64,000 bases of DNA from Peptacetobacter hiranonis (GCF_008151785.1 NZ_CP036523.1:124001-188000); one strand, 5' to 3'; shown: positions 48,305-57,250, numbered from the stretch's first letter. The notes: a model not told the origin generated them from the sequence alone. Made by a program: numbers and translations.

Positions 48305-48667
48305 TTATTCAACTTCCTGAAGAAGCTCTTCAGGAGACATATTAAATAATTTTGCAAGAGCTATTAAATTTGAAGTGCTAGGATCAGATACACCATTTTC
48401 CCACTTTGAAACAGCTTGTCGGCTAACACCAATTGCTTCAGCTACAAACTCTTGAGTCATATGATTTTTTTCTCTGTGAGATTTTAAAACTTCGCCAAGA
48501 GACTTTCTTATAATAGTCTTTTCTTTTCTAACTTCACTTGATTTAATATATTTAATTAATGCTTTTATAGTGAAATATACTAGAGCCAAAAAGCTACCGA
48601 TCATTAAAAGTCCTATAAGAATAACAACTCCGAAGACAAGTATTCCTAAAAATTCACCAAACTCCAT
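48305..48667 (-). CDS. Membrane-anchored XRE regulator
   Basis: 120 residues from the ATG at 48667 with AAAGGAGATG upstream; a longer frame (to 48784) adds an unlikely hydrophobic leader before that ribosome site. One membrane segment (about 8-33), then a C-terminal HTH_3 domain (about 57-115; MTQEFVAEAIGVSRQAVSKWENG). The helix-turn-helix would face the cytoplasm. 37 bases upstream of the esterase gene on the same strand, hence a probable two-gene operon. Confidence 0.8.
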   Translation of the reverse strand: MEFGEFLGILVFGVVILIGLLMIGSFLALVYFTIKALIKYIKSSEVRKEKTIIRKSLGEVLKSHREKNHMTQEFVAEAIGVSRQAVSKWENGVSDPSTSNLIALAKLFNMSPEELLQEVE

Positions 48668-48859
48668 AAAAACATCTCCTTTCTTGAATAAATATAACAA
48701 AAAAACACAGTTGCAACTAGAAACTATAGCGAAAATATTGGTTGCAAAATGAGTGCATATAAATAAAAAAATAAAAACCATCAAAAATTAAGTTAAAATT
48801 AAAGATTGATGGTTAAATTTATTATATATATTTATAATTTATAAAATACTTTGTATTAA

Positions 48860-49846
48860 CTACACTTCCCATCTCAAATCATGTCCTAAGAATTCTAAAA
48901 TTCTAAAGTTACCAACTATTCTAGAGAAGGTTCTCTGAGAATACAACTCAACTATTTTACTAGAGTCCAAATTTGTAGATATGATAATCTTCTTGCCAGC
49001 AAGAAGTCTAGTATTTACTATATTAAAAATTTCTCCACTAGAGAATGAGTTGTTTAACTCTGTACCTAAATCGTCTATAATTAATAAATCACAGTCGAAA
49101 AGATTTTTGTAGTTCTCGTCATTGATTCTTGAATCCTCATCTTTTCTAAATTTATAGTTCTCTAAAATCTCAAGTATTCTAAATGCAGTCTGATATATAA
49201 CACTATAGCCTTGGTCTAGTAAAGCTTTGGCGATACAGTTGCACATGTAAGTTTTTCCAAGTCCTGTCGCACCGTGGAAAAATAGATTTGAGTTATTATC
49301 CTGAGCAAACTCGCTTACAAAAGAGTCACAAACAGATAAAATCTTTAGTATATTTTGCTTTGGAGATAGATTCTTTCCTTCGATTATCTCATCAGAGAAT
49401 ATACTCAAATCAAAGTTATCGAAGTTTTCTTTTTCTAAAACTCTACTTAAATTTGACATTTTATAGGCTTCGTTTATTATTGCCTGTTTAAGACAAGTAC
49501 ATTTCTTACCTCCACCTAAAAATCCGGTATCCTTACATTTTGGACAGCTGTACTGCATTTCAAGGTAGTTTTCTGGTATTCCATTTTCGGCTAAAATCTG
49601 TTTTTTTCGATTAACAAGTTCTTCCATTTCACGCTTACATTCATAGACGATTTCTTCTCTTGCCTTAGTATCTTTTAAAACAGCCTTTGTAAGTCTAAGA
49701 CCAGACATGGAAATTTCATCATCTATTTTCTTTATTTCAGGAAGAGATTCATAAATAGACTGTTTTCTTTTTTCTAGTTTTTCTTCATTATCATCTCTTT
49801 TTCTTTGATATTTTAAGAGAATATCTCTAATTTTTTCCTCTTTCAT
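48860..49846 (-). CDS. dnaI: Helicase loader, DnaI/DnaC-type AAA+ ATPase
   Basis: 328 residues. N-terminal coiled-coil helicase-binding part, a zinc ribbon (CPKCKDTGF about 104-112 and CTC), and an AAA+ domain with Walker A FHGATGLGKTYM and Walker B LLIIDDLGTE. It loads the DnaB helicase during initiation or restart. It directly follows the DnaD-like gene (27 bases), the common clostridial pairing. Symbol by analogy to B. subtilis. Confidence 0.88.
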   Translation of the reverse strand: MKEEKIRDILLKYQRKRDDNEEKLEKRKQSIYESLPEIKKIDDEISMSGLRLTKAVLKDTKAREEIVYECKREMEELVNRKKQILAENGIPENYLEMQYSCPKCKDTGFLGGGKKCTCLKQAIINEAYKMSNLSRVLEKENFDNFDLSIFSDEIIEGKNLSPKQNILKILSVCDSFVSEFAQDNNSNLFFHGATGLGKTYMCNCIAKALLDQGYSVIYQTAFRILEILENYKFRKDEDSRINDENYKNLFDCDLLIIDDLGTELNNSFSSGEIFNIVNTRLLAGKKIIISTNLDSSKIVELYSQRTFSRIVGNFRILEFLGHDLRWEV

Positions 49847-49873
49847 ACAAATTCATCCTTTCTAAAGATAAAG

Positions 49874-50968
49874 CTACTTAAATTTCTTTTCCTGGCTTTT
49901 TCTAATTTTCTCTTCAAGTTGCTCAGGAGTGTACTTAGTAACAGTTTCTTCAAAGTTTTTAAATTTATTATAGCTTGTAGGAGCTTTTGATGTAGTTTTA
50001 GCATATGAGCGAGTGACCTTTTTGCTGTTTTGCTCCTTTTGTTTTTCAAGTTCTTTTTCTTTTTCCTTCCGCTTAAACTCTTCAACGGCTTTAAGCTCGG
50101 CAAGTGTGTGTATTTCTTCATTTGCCCAGTTTTTGACTATTCCGTTTATATATGAGATAGAAGGAGTGGTAACATTTTTAGATTTTGAACAAGCCTCTAA
50201 AACTAGCTCAATATCGGCATTATATACGTCAAACCAAGTATCCATTGCCTCTTTTTCGGCGCGAGTAGGCTCTCTTCTAAATCCAAGCTCATTGAAAACA
50301 ATGCGGTACATTGAATATCTCTGACTTCTTTCAGCAAAACTATCCTCAACATCTTTAACTGTATAAAGATTAGAATCGTACCAATTCCTAATAATAGCTT
50401 CGACGTATTTTAAAGGTTTAACAGCACCAGTCTGATCTTTTGCGTGCTGATATGCACATATAATCATATCATCACTCATATTATACTTATCCATAATTTC
50501 CATTATAGATATTTTTTCTGTAGCTTCTAAATATCTACCTATAATTTTGTTTATCTCATTAAACATTTTACGTACTTTAGGATTTGAATTTCTATCTACT
50601 ACACCATCTGCACTAGATGAAACAGATTCCGTTGGTTTAGACGTATTTCTTAGATAAAGAGCATCCAAATCCATAAACTCTACAGAAAAATTAAACTCAT
50701 CGTCCAAATCTTCAGAGTGTATCTTTATAAGCCCTGCACTTTCCCAAAATTTCCAAGCATTGACTACATCAGAAAGTGGGATGTTTAGATTTTGGGCGAT
50801 TGATGAATTGTCAAAACGTGGATTAGAGTGGATGTCTGTGGCCATTCTATAACCAAGTAAATATACCTTAACAGCTAATCCATCAGCCATCGGCATAAAT
50901 ATATCGATAAAAACATTGGATATTATAGTCGATCCAAAGTTAGTTGCATTTTCTTCTATAAAAAACAT
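49874..50968 (-). CDS. dnaD: DnaD/DnaB-like replication initiation protein
   Basis: 364 residues. N-terminal winged-helix DDBH1-type part (about 25-100), two DnaD-like helical repeats (about 125-195 and 210-285), each ending in the family pattern YVEAIIRNWYD or YINGIVKNWAN, then a Lys/Glu-rich tail (about 290-364) that may bind DNA. It acts with the adjacent DnaI-type loader to place DnaB at the origin. Confidence 0.88.
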   Translation of the reverse strand: MFFIEENATNFGSTIISNVFIDIFMPMADGLAVKVYLLGYRMATDIHSNPRFDNSSIAQNLNIPLSDVVNAWKFWESAGLIKIHSEDLDDEFNFSVEFMDLDALYLRNTSKPTESVSSSADGVVDRNSNPKVRKMFNEINKIIGRYLEATEKISIMEIMDKYNMSDDMIICAYQHAKDQTGAVKPLKYVEAIIRNWYDSNLYTVKDVEDSFAERSQRYSMYRIVFNELGFRREPTRAEKEAMDTWFDVYNADIELVLEACSKSKNVTTPSISYINGIVKNWANEEIHTLAELKAVEEFKRKEKEKELEKQKEQNSKKVTRSYAKTTSKAPTSYNKFKNFEETVTKYTPEQLEEKIRKSQEKKFK

Positions 50969-51199
50969 TACATCACCTCAAGAATAATTATATCATACAA
51001 AAAAGAAACGCATAGAATAATGTTAATTGGAAATAATAAAAAATATTGAAGTTTTACAAACTTAAAATGTAAATAAAAAATTATATTTTGCAAGTTATAC
51101 CAATAAAATAGCAAGCTGTACCAAGTGTATTGTTTTTAAAAATATATGGAATATAATGAAATTAAAGAAGGAGATAGAGATACATAGGGGGTGTAGAAA

Positions 51200-51583
51200 A
51201 TGAAGGAAAGAAGAAAAATAGATTTATTTGGAGCAATAACAATGTTGGTAATTTCTATGGCTGCATTCTATTTAAAGAATAGTGTAGGAGCAGAAATGAT
51301 AGGATTACCTTTAGAAAGTTTTGTATATATAGGAATAGGAATTTTCATTTTAGGTTTAATCTACACAATAATGGAAACAAAGATGCAGCTTCCTTATTTC
51401 TACGGAAGAAGTCAAAGTGGTGGTTCAAATGCCAATTCATTTGTAGTTATGGGTATTGGAGCAGGATTAATAGGAAGTAGTATAGCAAGTGCAGTTGTTA
51501 TAACTCTTGTTCTTATAGCTGTAGCTGTATCGATTAGAATGTTTATGGATAAGAGGTACAAAGAAAAGAATGAAATAGAGTAA
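51200..51583 (+). CDS. Small membrane protein of unknown family
   Basis: 127 residues with about three membrane segments (8-25, 38-58, 78-108) and a charged C-terminus. I do not recognise the family. GGGGGTG ribosome site. It is followed by two NfeD-like genes, the first broken, which may form one envelope-related group. Confidence 0.6.
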   Translation: MKERRKIDLFGAITMLVISMAAFYLKNSVGAEMIGLPLESFVYIGIGIFILGLIYTIMETKMQLPYFYGRSQSGGSNANSFVVMGIGAGLIGSSIASAVVITLVLIAVAVSIRMFMDKRYKEKNEIE

Positions 51584-51609
51584 AAAAATATATAGTGTGG
51601 TGAAATATT

Positions 51610-52065
51610 ATGCCAGAATCAGTAGTAGAAATTGTTAGAACATGTCTAGGATTTTTCTTAGTAATATTTGGATATATAGCTTCGATAAGAGAAAGATATA
51701 TGGGTATGCCACTTATCGGTTTAAAAGAGCAGCCAACAGGTATAATAAATGGATTTGTTGCAACACTTGGTAGAGTGCTTTTAATATCGACAAGTACACA
51801 GAAATTTTTCTTATTGGGATTGCCTTTGATTTGAATAAGTGTAATACTTCAAGCAATAGTACTCGCACACCTAAAGAAAAAAGCAAAACATTTCATAGGA
51901 AAAGAAGGAAAGGCTACAACAGATATGAAGAGAAAACGCAATGGATTTGCAGATTTTAACGGCAAGAAAACTAAAGTATACGCAGAAATGGATATACAAT
52001 CAGGTGAAATGGTGTATGTATCGGATGTTGAAGGTAATATTATTAAGGTCAAAAAATTGAAATAA
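51610..52065 (+). pseudogene. NfeD-like membrane protein, broken by an in-frame TGA
   Basis: The frame opens at ATG 51610, stops at TGA 51832-51834 after 74 codons, and continues in the same frame to TAA 52063-52065. Read through, it gives 151 residues closely matching the intact neighbour at 52238: the part after the stop has GKEGKATTDMKRKRNGFADF and a matching VYVSDVEGN segment. Only the TGA, opposite a Val codon in the intact copy, breaks it. A second weak RBS-less restart is unlikely. Confidence 0.8.
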
Positions 52066-52237
52066 AAGTGTGTCGTTATATTTAGAAAAGTACCTATAGA
52101 GTAGATGATTATATCTATATCTGTAGGTGCTTTTTTATATGGATTTAAAAGAACTGAGATTAATTTTTTAGAAACATATTAACTATAGTAACTGATATTA
52201 TATAATTAAGTTAATAAATGGAGTGAGGTGAAACACT

Positions 52238-52696
52238 ATGCAGGAATCAATAACGGAAATAATTAGAGTATGCGTAGGTTCTTTTTTAGTAATATACGGA
52301 TACGTTATGTCGATAATAGAGAGGTATTTAGGTATGCCGTTTTTTGGATCAAGATATCAACCAAAAGGAGTAATCAATGGATTTGTTGCGACACTTGCTG
52401 GTGCAGTTTTAATGTCTATAAATATTCAGATATTTTTCCTAGTTGGATTGCCTTTAATTGTGATAAATGGGTTACTTCAAAAGATAATACACGAGCGATT
52501 AAAAAAGAAAGCAAAACATTTTATCGGAAAAGAGGGAAAAGCTACAACAGATATGAAGAGAAAGTGCAAGGGATTTGTAGATTTTAATGGAGAAAGAGCT
52601 AAAGTTTTTCCAGAAGAAGAGGATATACAAGCAGGGGAAATGGTATATGTATCTGACGTAGATGGAAATATGATTATGGTTAGAAAATTAAAATAA
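52238..52696 (+). CDS. NfeD-like membrane protein
   Basis: 152 residues: two hydrophobic segments (about 8-26 and 46-80) and a C-terminal OB-fold NfeD domain (about 92-152; GKEGKATTDMKRKCKGFVDF and GEMVYVSDVDGNMIMV). NfeD proteins work with flotillin-type proteins or proteases in membrane organisation; no such partner gene is nearby. Intact copy of the broken gene upstream. Confidence 0.75.
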   Translation: MQESITEIIRVCVGSFLVIYGYVMSIIERYLGMPFFGSRYQPKGVINGFVATLAGAVLMSINIQIFFLVGLPLIVINGLLQKIIHERLKKKAKHFIGKEGKATTDMKRKCKGFVDFNGERAKVFPEEEDIQAGEMVYVSDVDGNMIMVRKLK

Positions 52697-52697
52697 A

Positions 52698-52749
52698 GAA
52701 GGTGTCATTGTATAGATTTAAAATCTGTATAATGACACCTTTTATTTTT
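52698..52749. terminator. Terminator after the NfeD-like gene
   Basis: A long stem, AAGGTGTCATT with AATGACACCTT and inner GATTT/AAATC, ends in a T-rich run. It may also serve the convergent kinase gene. Confidence 0.85.
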
Positions 52750-52797
52750 CTAGAAAGTAGTTATCTTATTAAAATGAAATAACCTAATAACAATATA

Positions 52798-54069
52798 TTA
52801 AGGTATAGGAATTAGAATTTTAGCAGAGAACACATCTTTATCATATTCAATAACAAGCTCTCCGTCGTATTTATCTAAAGTCCTCTTAACGCTCTTTAAT
52901 CCCAATCCATGTAGAGATTTATTCTTTTTAGTAGTATTTAAATTATCCCCTGTAGAATCAATCTCGCCGTTTGTAGTATTTGTAAGTTTCACGACAAACA
53001 ACGAATCTATAGCAATTCCCCTAAGAATTATACTTGTTTCCTTGTTTTTAATCTTCAAACAAGACTCGATAGCATTATCTAAAAGGTTTGAGAAAATAGT
53101 ACAAATATCCTCATCCTCGATAAATCCACATTTTTTGAAGTTAATATCACAGATAAATTTAATCCTATTCTGAAGACATATAGTATTTTTTTCGTGCAGT
53201 AAAGTATCCAAAATAACATTACCTGTATTAAATTTATTGCTATACTCATCTAAAAGTAGCTCTACTTTTTCTATATACTCATCAGATTTATGATCATCGC
53301 TATACTTCATGCAGATTATATGATTTTTCATATCGTGGTACAATTCACGAGATTTTTCCTGATTCTTATGTAGCATATCCATATAAAAGTCCTGTTTTTT
53401 GTTCTTAGAATTAAAGAATATTACAAGTAAAACTGAAAAATTGGCTATAACTATCAAAAGCAATGTCAAAATAAAAATATTAGAATTACCCAAAGAACTT
53501 TTGCTCCTTAACTCATTCATTACATTAGCCAAAATGAAAAAATAAACTGTGTTAGTAGCTACTGGAACTACAAGATAGTTTATGTATTTTTTCCAAGAGC
53601 CTTTGTTTTTATACAGATACTTATATGATAGAAAAATGTATATATAAAAGCATAGAATTAGGATAATTTTTTCAACCAATATAGAAATATACTGGTAATT
53701 ATTTTGGCTTATTACTCCTTCAAAAAACATGAAACCGTAAATACTATCTGTAATTTTAAACCCTATGTAATATGTAATCATTAAAAAAGCCCAATATAGA
53801 GCAGAGATTAAAAGACTTTTTAATGGTTTAATATCATATTCTATACTAGAGAATATGAATGAAAGAGCAGCTATAACCACAAATATTACACTTGGTTTTA
53901 TACCTAAATAAAAACTAGTTGATATTACAACTACGGTTATTACAAAGGGAAGATAGTATAAGTTCAATCTCTTTGAAGAAAGAGAGTCGTATACCTTCTT
54001 TTGTAGAAATACATCGATAACAAATGAAAAAAGACTTATCACTTGAAGAATAGTTAATGTTTTTAGCAT
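52798..54069 (-). CDS. AgrC-like sensor histidine kinase
   Basis: 423 residues. Six or seven membrane helices (about 5-220), then a kinase region with phosphoacceptor His245 in ELYHDMKNH, N box FSNLLDNAIESC (326-337) and G box HGLGLKSV (about 394). This is the GHKL kinase group that partners LytTR regulators and often senses peptide pheromones. No agrB/agrD gene is found in the window, so the signal is unknown. Start overlaps the regulator stop by 7 bases. Confidence 0.87.
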   Translation of the reverse strand: MLKTLTILQVISLFSFVIDVFLQKKVYDSLSSKRLNLYYLPFVITVVVISTSFYLGIKPSVIFVVIAALSFIFSSIEYDIKPLKSLLISALYWAFLMITYYIGFKITDSIYGFMFFEGVISQNNYQYISILVEKIILILCFYIYIFLSYKYLYKNKGSWKKYINYLVVPVATNTVYFFILANVMNELRSKSSLGNSNIFILTLLLIVIANFSVLLVIFFNSKNKKQDFYMDMLHKNQEKSRELYHDMKNHIICMKYSDDHKSDEYIEKVELLLDEYSNKFNTGNVILDTLLHEKNTICLQNRIKFICDINFKKCGFIEDEDICTIFSNLLDNAIESCLKIKNKETSIILRGIAIDSLFVVKLTNTTNGEIDSTGDNLNTTKKNKSLHGLGLKSVKRTLDKYDGELVIEYDKDVFSAKILIPIP

Positions 54070-54767
54070 AGGAAATCTCCAAGATGAGAAGCTAAAGCAA
54101 TTTTAAACTCTTTGTACTTAGGTCTACTAATAGGAATCTTGAAATCCTTGATAGTTGCAAAATGTTGGTCTATATGGCTAATCTTATCTAAATTTACAAG
54201 ATAGCTATTATGACACTTGAAGAAATTCTTTCCGTTTAACATATCCTCTAGACTTTTTAGACTCATCTTTATCGAATATTTCTCTGATTCTGTGTAGATT
54301 GTAATTTCTTTTCTAATAACCTCGACGTACAAAATATCATCTGTATTTAAAACTATCATATCCGATTTATTTTTTAGGCAGATTTTCTTGCTCCTACTGT
54401 TAAGTTCTTTTATACATAGTTCAAGGTAGTTGAACAGAAGATCGTTGTCTATTGGTTTTAGTAGATATCTAAAAGCTCTGACTTCATAAGCTTCAAATAC
54501 ATATTCTTGAAGTGCGGTAGTAAAAATTATCTCTACATTTTTATCAATCTCACGAATTTTTCTAGCAGTATCCATTCCAGATAATTTACTCATTTTTATA
54601 TCTAGGAAAATAATGTCTGTATCTTTATAATCGCTTAGAAGTTCTTCTCCGGATGAAAATTTTTGGATAGAGTAATCTATATTTATGCTATTTAGTTTTT
54701 CTTTAATCATTTTTTCTAGCTCATCAGCTTGAATTTTTTCATCCTCACATATTGAAATATTAAGCAT
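54063..54767 (-). CDS. LytTR response regulator, AgrA-like
   Basis: 234 residues. Receiver domain (1-120) with Asp56 in FLDIKM and acidic Glu8/Asp9; LytTR DNA-binding domain (about 130-234) with KNKSDMIVLNTDDILYVEV and FFKCHNSYLVNLDKI. Translationally coupled to the kinase downstream (7-base overlap). Its targets are unknown; the small-protein array begins about 90 bases upstream on the same strand, behind a terminator. Confidence 0.88.
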   Translation of the reverse strand: MLNISICEDEKIQADELEKMIKEKLNSINIDYSIQKFSSGEELLSDYKDTDIIFLDIKMSKLSGMDTARKIREIDKNVEIIFTTALQEYVFEAYEVRAFRYLLKPIDNDLLFNYLELCIKELNSRSKKICLKNKSDMIVLNTDDILYVEVIRKEITIYTESEKYSIKMSLKSLEDMLNGKNFFKCHNSYLVNLDKISHIDQHFATIKDFKIPISRPKYKEFKIALASHLGDFLC

Positions 54768-54816
54768 AATTCTCTCCTTTTATATAATAGTTATTTCAAT
54801 TATACCATTTTATAAA

Positions 54817-54857
54817 AAAAAATGGGTATCACCAAATTATGGCGATACCCATTTAAA
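54817..54857. terminator. Terminator of array gene A
   Basis: AATGGGTATC (54821-54830) pairs with GATACCCATT (54844-54853), flanked by A and T tracts. Confidence 0.85.
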
Positions 54858-54860
54858 AAA

Positions 54861-55229
54861 TTAATTTAATTCATTTAGTAGATTATCAAGAGCGAAATCA
54901 ATAAAATCAATTAAGTCCTCAAACTGTAAAATATGTTTGCGTTCAAGGAAATCATCTTCAAACCATTCTAACCGATTATAAAGATGTTCTTCATCTACAT
55001 TATCACAATCAAGAAGATTCTGAAGTTCTTTGGCTTCGATTAACATATAGTCATACCAAACAGCGTACTCATCGAAGATACAATCAATAATATCCTCAAG
55101 AATTTCATCTTCAGAAAGTTCTTCAAGAATACGATCTCTTAGAGGGAAATCACCTCTGTTGTGCTCTTTAGAAAAGTCTTCTATAGATTTAATAAGTTCA
55201 CTAAGTTTTTCTATTACATTTTTATTCAT
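54861..55229 (-). CDS. Array protein A: small acidic helical protein of unknown family
   Basis: 122 residues, strongly acidic, no signal peptide or membrane helix. Not a family I recognise. Its C-terminal half (ELQNLLDCDNVDEEHLYNRL then FEDLIDFIDFALDNLLNEL) aligns in pattern with the array proteins B and C (DLMESLGDSEAEDFLYTQL then ETLLDFVSDAFKTLISNI), so all five belong to one diverged family. Good AAAAGGAGGC ribosome site, own terminator and the type-1 upstream block. Last gene in transcription order of a five-gene array. Confidence 0.75.
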   Translation of the reverse strand: MNKNVIEKLSELIKSIEDFSKEHNRGDFPLRDRILEELSEDEILEDIIDCIFDEYAVWYDYMLIEAKELQNLLDCDNVDEEHLYNRLEWFEDDFLERKHILQFEDLIDFIDFALDNLLNELN

Positions 55230-55244
55230 AAAAATGCCTCCTTT

Positions 55245-55345
55245 TATTATTATTTATATAGTTAATTATTAATTATGTACATTGAAAATATATTGTAGAA
55301 AAATACTTTCAAATTTATGTTTGATTTTTGCAGTATAAATATAAA
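55245..55345 (-). repeat. Type-1 upstream block, copy before gene A
   Basis: About 100 bases nearly identical to 56510-56605 (before gene C) and 57685-57785 (before gene A'), including TTAATTATTAATTATGTACA and TTGTAGAAAAATACTTTC on the plus strand. It probably holds the promoter: TTGAAA is present on the minus strand but the -10 spacing is poor. Confidence 0.7.
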
Positions 55346-55360
55346 AATTAACTTAAAAAT

Positions 55361-55408
55361 AGTTTCTAAGAAAGGCTGAGTAAAAACACAGCCTTTTCTA
55401 GGAAACTA
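55361..55408 (-). terminator. Terminator after array gene B
   Basis: AAAGGCTG/CAGCCTTT with outer TAGTTTC/GAAACTA; a T-rich run follows on the minus strand. Near-identical hairpins occur at 56622 and 57251. Confidence 0.75.
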
Positions 55409-55417
55409 TATATGATA

Positions 55418-55870
55418 CTATTCGCATATATTGCTGATTAAAGTTTTGAAAGCATCAGAAACAAAATCTAATAAAGTTTCGCACTCAGCAGCAAAACCTA
55501 GATCAGATAAATCTTTACAAAAGAATGCAAGTTGAGTATAAAGAAAATCTTCAGCTTCAGAATCACCAAGAGATTCCATTAAATCTTCAGTATAGTAAAG
55601 AATTTCATTAGAAGTTGAATGATTTTCAAGAGCTATTTCACTAGCTTCATCTGAATCCAAATCATAGTCATAAGATAACTCCTTAATATAACTAGAAAGA
55701 GGATAAAGTTTTGGTTTAGCAGTAAGTAAAAATTTACGAACATCAAAAATCATTTCAAATAAAGAAGCTTTGTTTTCAGCTGATAATGCACAAGCTATGT
55801 CTGGTTTAAGAGAAGCTTCTATATTTTCAGAAATCTGATTAGCAGATATTGAATATTTCATAGCGTTCAC
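55418..55870 (-). CDS. Array protein B: small acidic helical protein of unknown family
   Basis: 150 residues with about 29 Asp/Glu against 10 Lys/Arg, predicted largely helical, cytosolic. 147 of 150 residues are identical to the copy B' at 56680-57132 (differences Phe38/Leu, Ile79/Met, Lys119/Glu). Central acidic run SYDYDLDSDEASEIALEN; C-terminal LLDFVSDAFKTLISNICE shared with C. AAAGGAGGTGAACG ribosome site and the type-2 upstream block. Function unknown. Confidence 0.78.
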   Translation of the reverse strand: MNAMKYSISANQISENIEASLKPDIACALSAENKASLFEMIFDVRKFLLTAKPKLYPLSSYIKELSYDYDLDSDEASEIALENHSTSNEILYYTEDLMESLGDSEAEDFLYTQLAFFCKDLSDLGFAAECETLLDFVSDAFKTLISNICE

Positions 55871-55879
55871 CTCCTTTCA

Positions 55880-55965
55880 TATGAGTTAATAATGAATAAA
55901 ACAATACATATAATGTATGTAGAAAATCATCTCCAAGTATGTGTTGATTTTTTGCAGAATAAATA
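55880..55965 (-). repeat. Type-2 upstream block, copy before gene B
   Basis: Nearly identical to 57142-57225 before B'. It shares a shorter core with type 1: on the minus strand GCAAAAAATCAA, then TTGGAG/TTGAAA and TTTTCTACA. In this block TTGGAG, 17 bases, TTATAT may be the promoter. Confidence 0.65.
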
Positions 55966-55988
55966 TAAAAAACTATTAAAAATATCAT

Positions 55989-56023
55989 CTAATAAAGGCT
56001 AAGTATAACTAAGCCTTTATTAG
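55989..56023 (-). terminator. Terminator after array gene C
   Basis: CTAATAAAGGCT (55989-56000) pairs with AGCCTTTATTAG, same position and shape as the AAAGGCTG hairpins after B and B'. Confidence 0.7.
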
Positions 56024-56040
56024 AAAAATTATTTATGATA

Positions 56041-56481
56041 TTATTCGCAAATATTTAATATTAAACAAGTGAAAGCATCAGAAACAAAATCTAATAAATT
56101 TTCGCATTTTGCAGCAAAACCAAGATTATGTAAGTCATCACAGAAAGAAGAAAGGTGATTATAAAGAAAATCTTCAGCTTCAGAATCTCCCAGAGCATCT
56201 ATAATATCTTCAGTTTGATAAATTAATTCATTAGAGAATGAATAATCCTCAAGAACTGATTCAACTACCTCAGCCTTTTCGAAGTCATATTCATAACATA
56301 ATTCCTTAACAAAATGTGAAACAAGATACTCATCAGGATTAGCATTACACAAGAAATGGCGGCCATCTGAAAATAATTCATTAAAAAAAGATAGAGTTTC
56401 ATCGGATAGTTTATAAGCTAAATCCGGTTTTAATATTTTTGTAACATTTTCTGGTATGCAATTAGCATATTTTTCATTCAT
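56041..56481 (-). CDS. Array protein C: diverged B-like acidic protein
   Basis: 146 residues. It clearly shares the B backbone (KPDLAYKLSDE for KPDIACALSAE; GDSEAEDFLYNHL for GDSEAEDFLYTQL; the same LLDFVSDAF end) but differs at many positions, especially 35-75. It is preceded not by the B-type (type-2) upstream block but by the A-type (type-1) block, so it is a mosaic of coding and control sequence. Own terminator. Function unknown. Confidence 0.75.
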   Translation of the reverse strand: MNEKYANCIPENVTKILKPDLAYKLSDETLSFFNELFSDGRHFLCNANPDEYLVSHFVKELCYEYDFEKAEVVESVLEDYSFSNELIYQTEDIIDALGDSEAEDFLYNHLSSFCDDLHNLGFAAKCENLLDFVSDAFTCLILNICE

Positions 56482-56509
56482 AGTATTACCTCCGTTAAAT
56501 ATTTTTATT

Positions 56510-56605
56510 ACTCTTTATAGAGTTAATTATTAATTATGTACATTGAAAGTATATTGTAGAAAAATACTTTCAAATTTATGTTTGATTTTTGCAGTACAAA
56601 TATAA
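56510..56605 (-). repeat. Type-1 upstream block, copy before gene C
   Basis: Matches 55245-55345 with only a few changes; the last 25 bases next to the ribosome site differ from the A copies. Confidence 0.7.
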
Positions 56606-56621
56606 AAAATTAACTTAAAAA

Positions 56622-56670
56622 TAGTTTCTAAGAAAGGCTGAGTAAAAACACAGCCTTTTCTAGGAAACTA
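56622..56670 (-). terminator. Terminator after array gene B'
   Basis: AAAGGCTG (56633-56640) with CAGCCTTTT (56651-56659), outer TAGTTTC/GAAACTA; duplicate of 55361-55408. Confidence 0.75.
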
Positions 56671-56679
56671 TATATGATA

Positions 56680-57132
56680 CTATTCGCATATATTGCTGAT
56701 TAAAGTTTTGAAAGCATCAGAAACAAAATCTAATAAAGTTTCGCACTCAGCAGCAAAACCTAGATCAGATAAATCTTCACAAAAGAATGCAAGTTGAGTA
56801 TAAAGAAAATCTTCAGCTTCGGAATCACCAAGAGATTCCATTAAATCTTCAGTATAGTAAAGAATTTCATTAGAAGTTGAATGATTTTCAAGAGCCATTT
56901 CACTAGCTTCATCTGAATCCAAATCATAGTCATAAGATAACTCCTTAATATAACTAGAAAGAGGATAAAGTTTTGGTTTAGCAGTAAGTAAAAATTTACG
57001 AACATCAAAAATCATTTCAAGTAAAGAAGCTTTGTTTTCAGCTGATAATGCGCAAGCTATGTCTGGTTTAAGAGAAGCTTCTATATTTTCAGAAATTTGA
57101 TTAGCAGATATTGAATATTTCATAGCATTCAC
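56680..57132 (-). CDS. Array protein B': near-identical copy of B
   Basis: 150 residues, three substitutions from B. The near identity continues through the flanking DNA on both sides (terminator and upstream block), showing a recent segmental duplication or gene conversion. Ribosome site CCTTTC/AAAGGAGGTGAA as in B. Confidence 0.78.
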   Translation of the reverse strand: MNAMKYSISANQISENIEASLKPDIACALSAENKASLLEMIFDVRKFLLTAKPKLYPLSSYIKELSYDYDLDSDEASEMALENHSTSNEILYYTEDLMESLGDSEAEDFLYTQLAFFCEDLSDLGFAAECETLLDFVSDAFKTLISNICE

Positions 57133-57141
57133 CTCCTTTCA

Positions 57142-57225
57142 TATGAGTTAATAATGAATAAAACAATACATATAATGTATGTAGAAAATCACTCTCAAGT
57201 ATGTGTTGATTTTTTGCAGAATAAA
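57142..57225 (-). repeat. Type-2 upstream block, copy before gene B'
   Basis: Nearly identical to 55880-55965, including the inverted pair ATACAT/ATGTAT around plus 57167-57182. Confidence 0.65.
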
Positions 57226-57250
57226 TTTAAAAATAGCTCAAAATAGTTTC

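Noticed and set aside
49843-50121. Minus-strand frame of 92 residues, Lys/Leu-rich
   Set aside because: It overlaps the 3' end of the DnaD-like gene in another frame and reflects that gene's Lys/Glu-rich tail; no ribosome site or conserved features.
51832-51834. In-frame TGA as a selenocysteine codon
   Set aside because: The intact copy has Val, not Cys, here; the site is in a membrane segment and no SECIS-like stem is evident.
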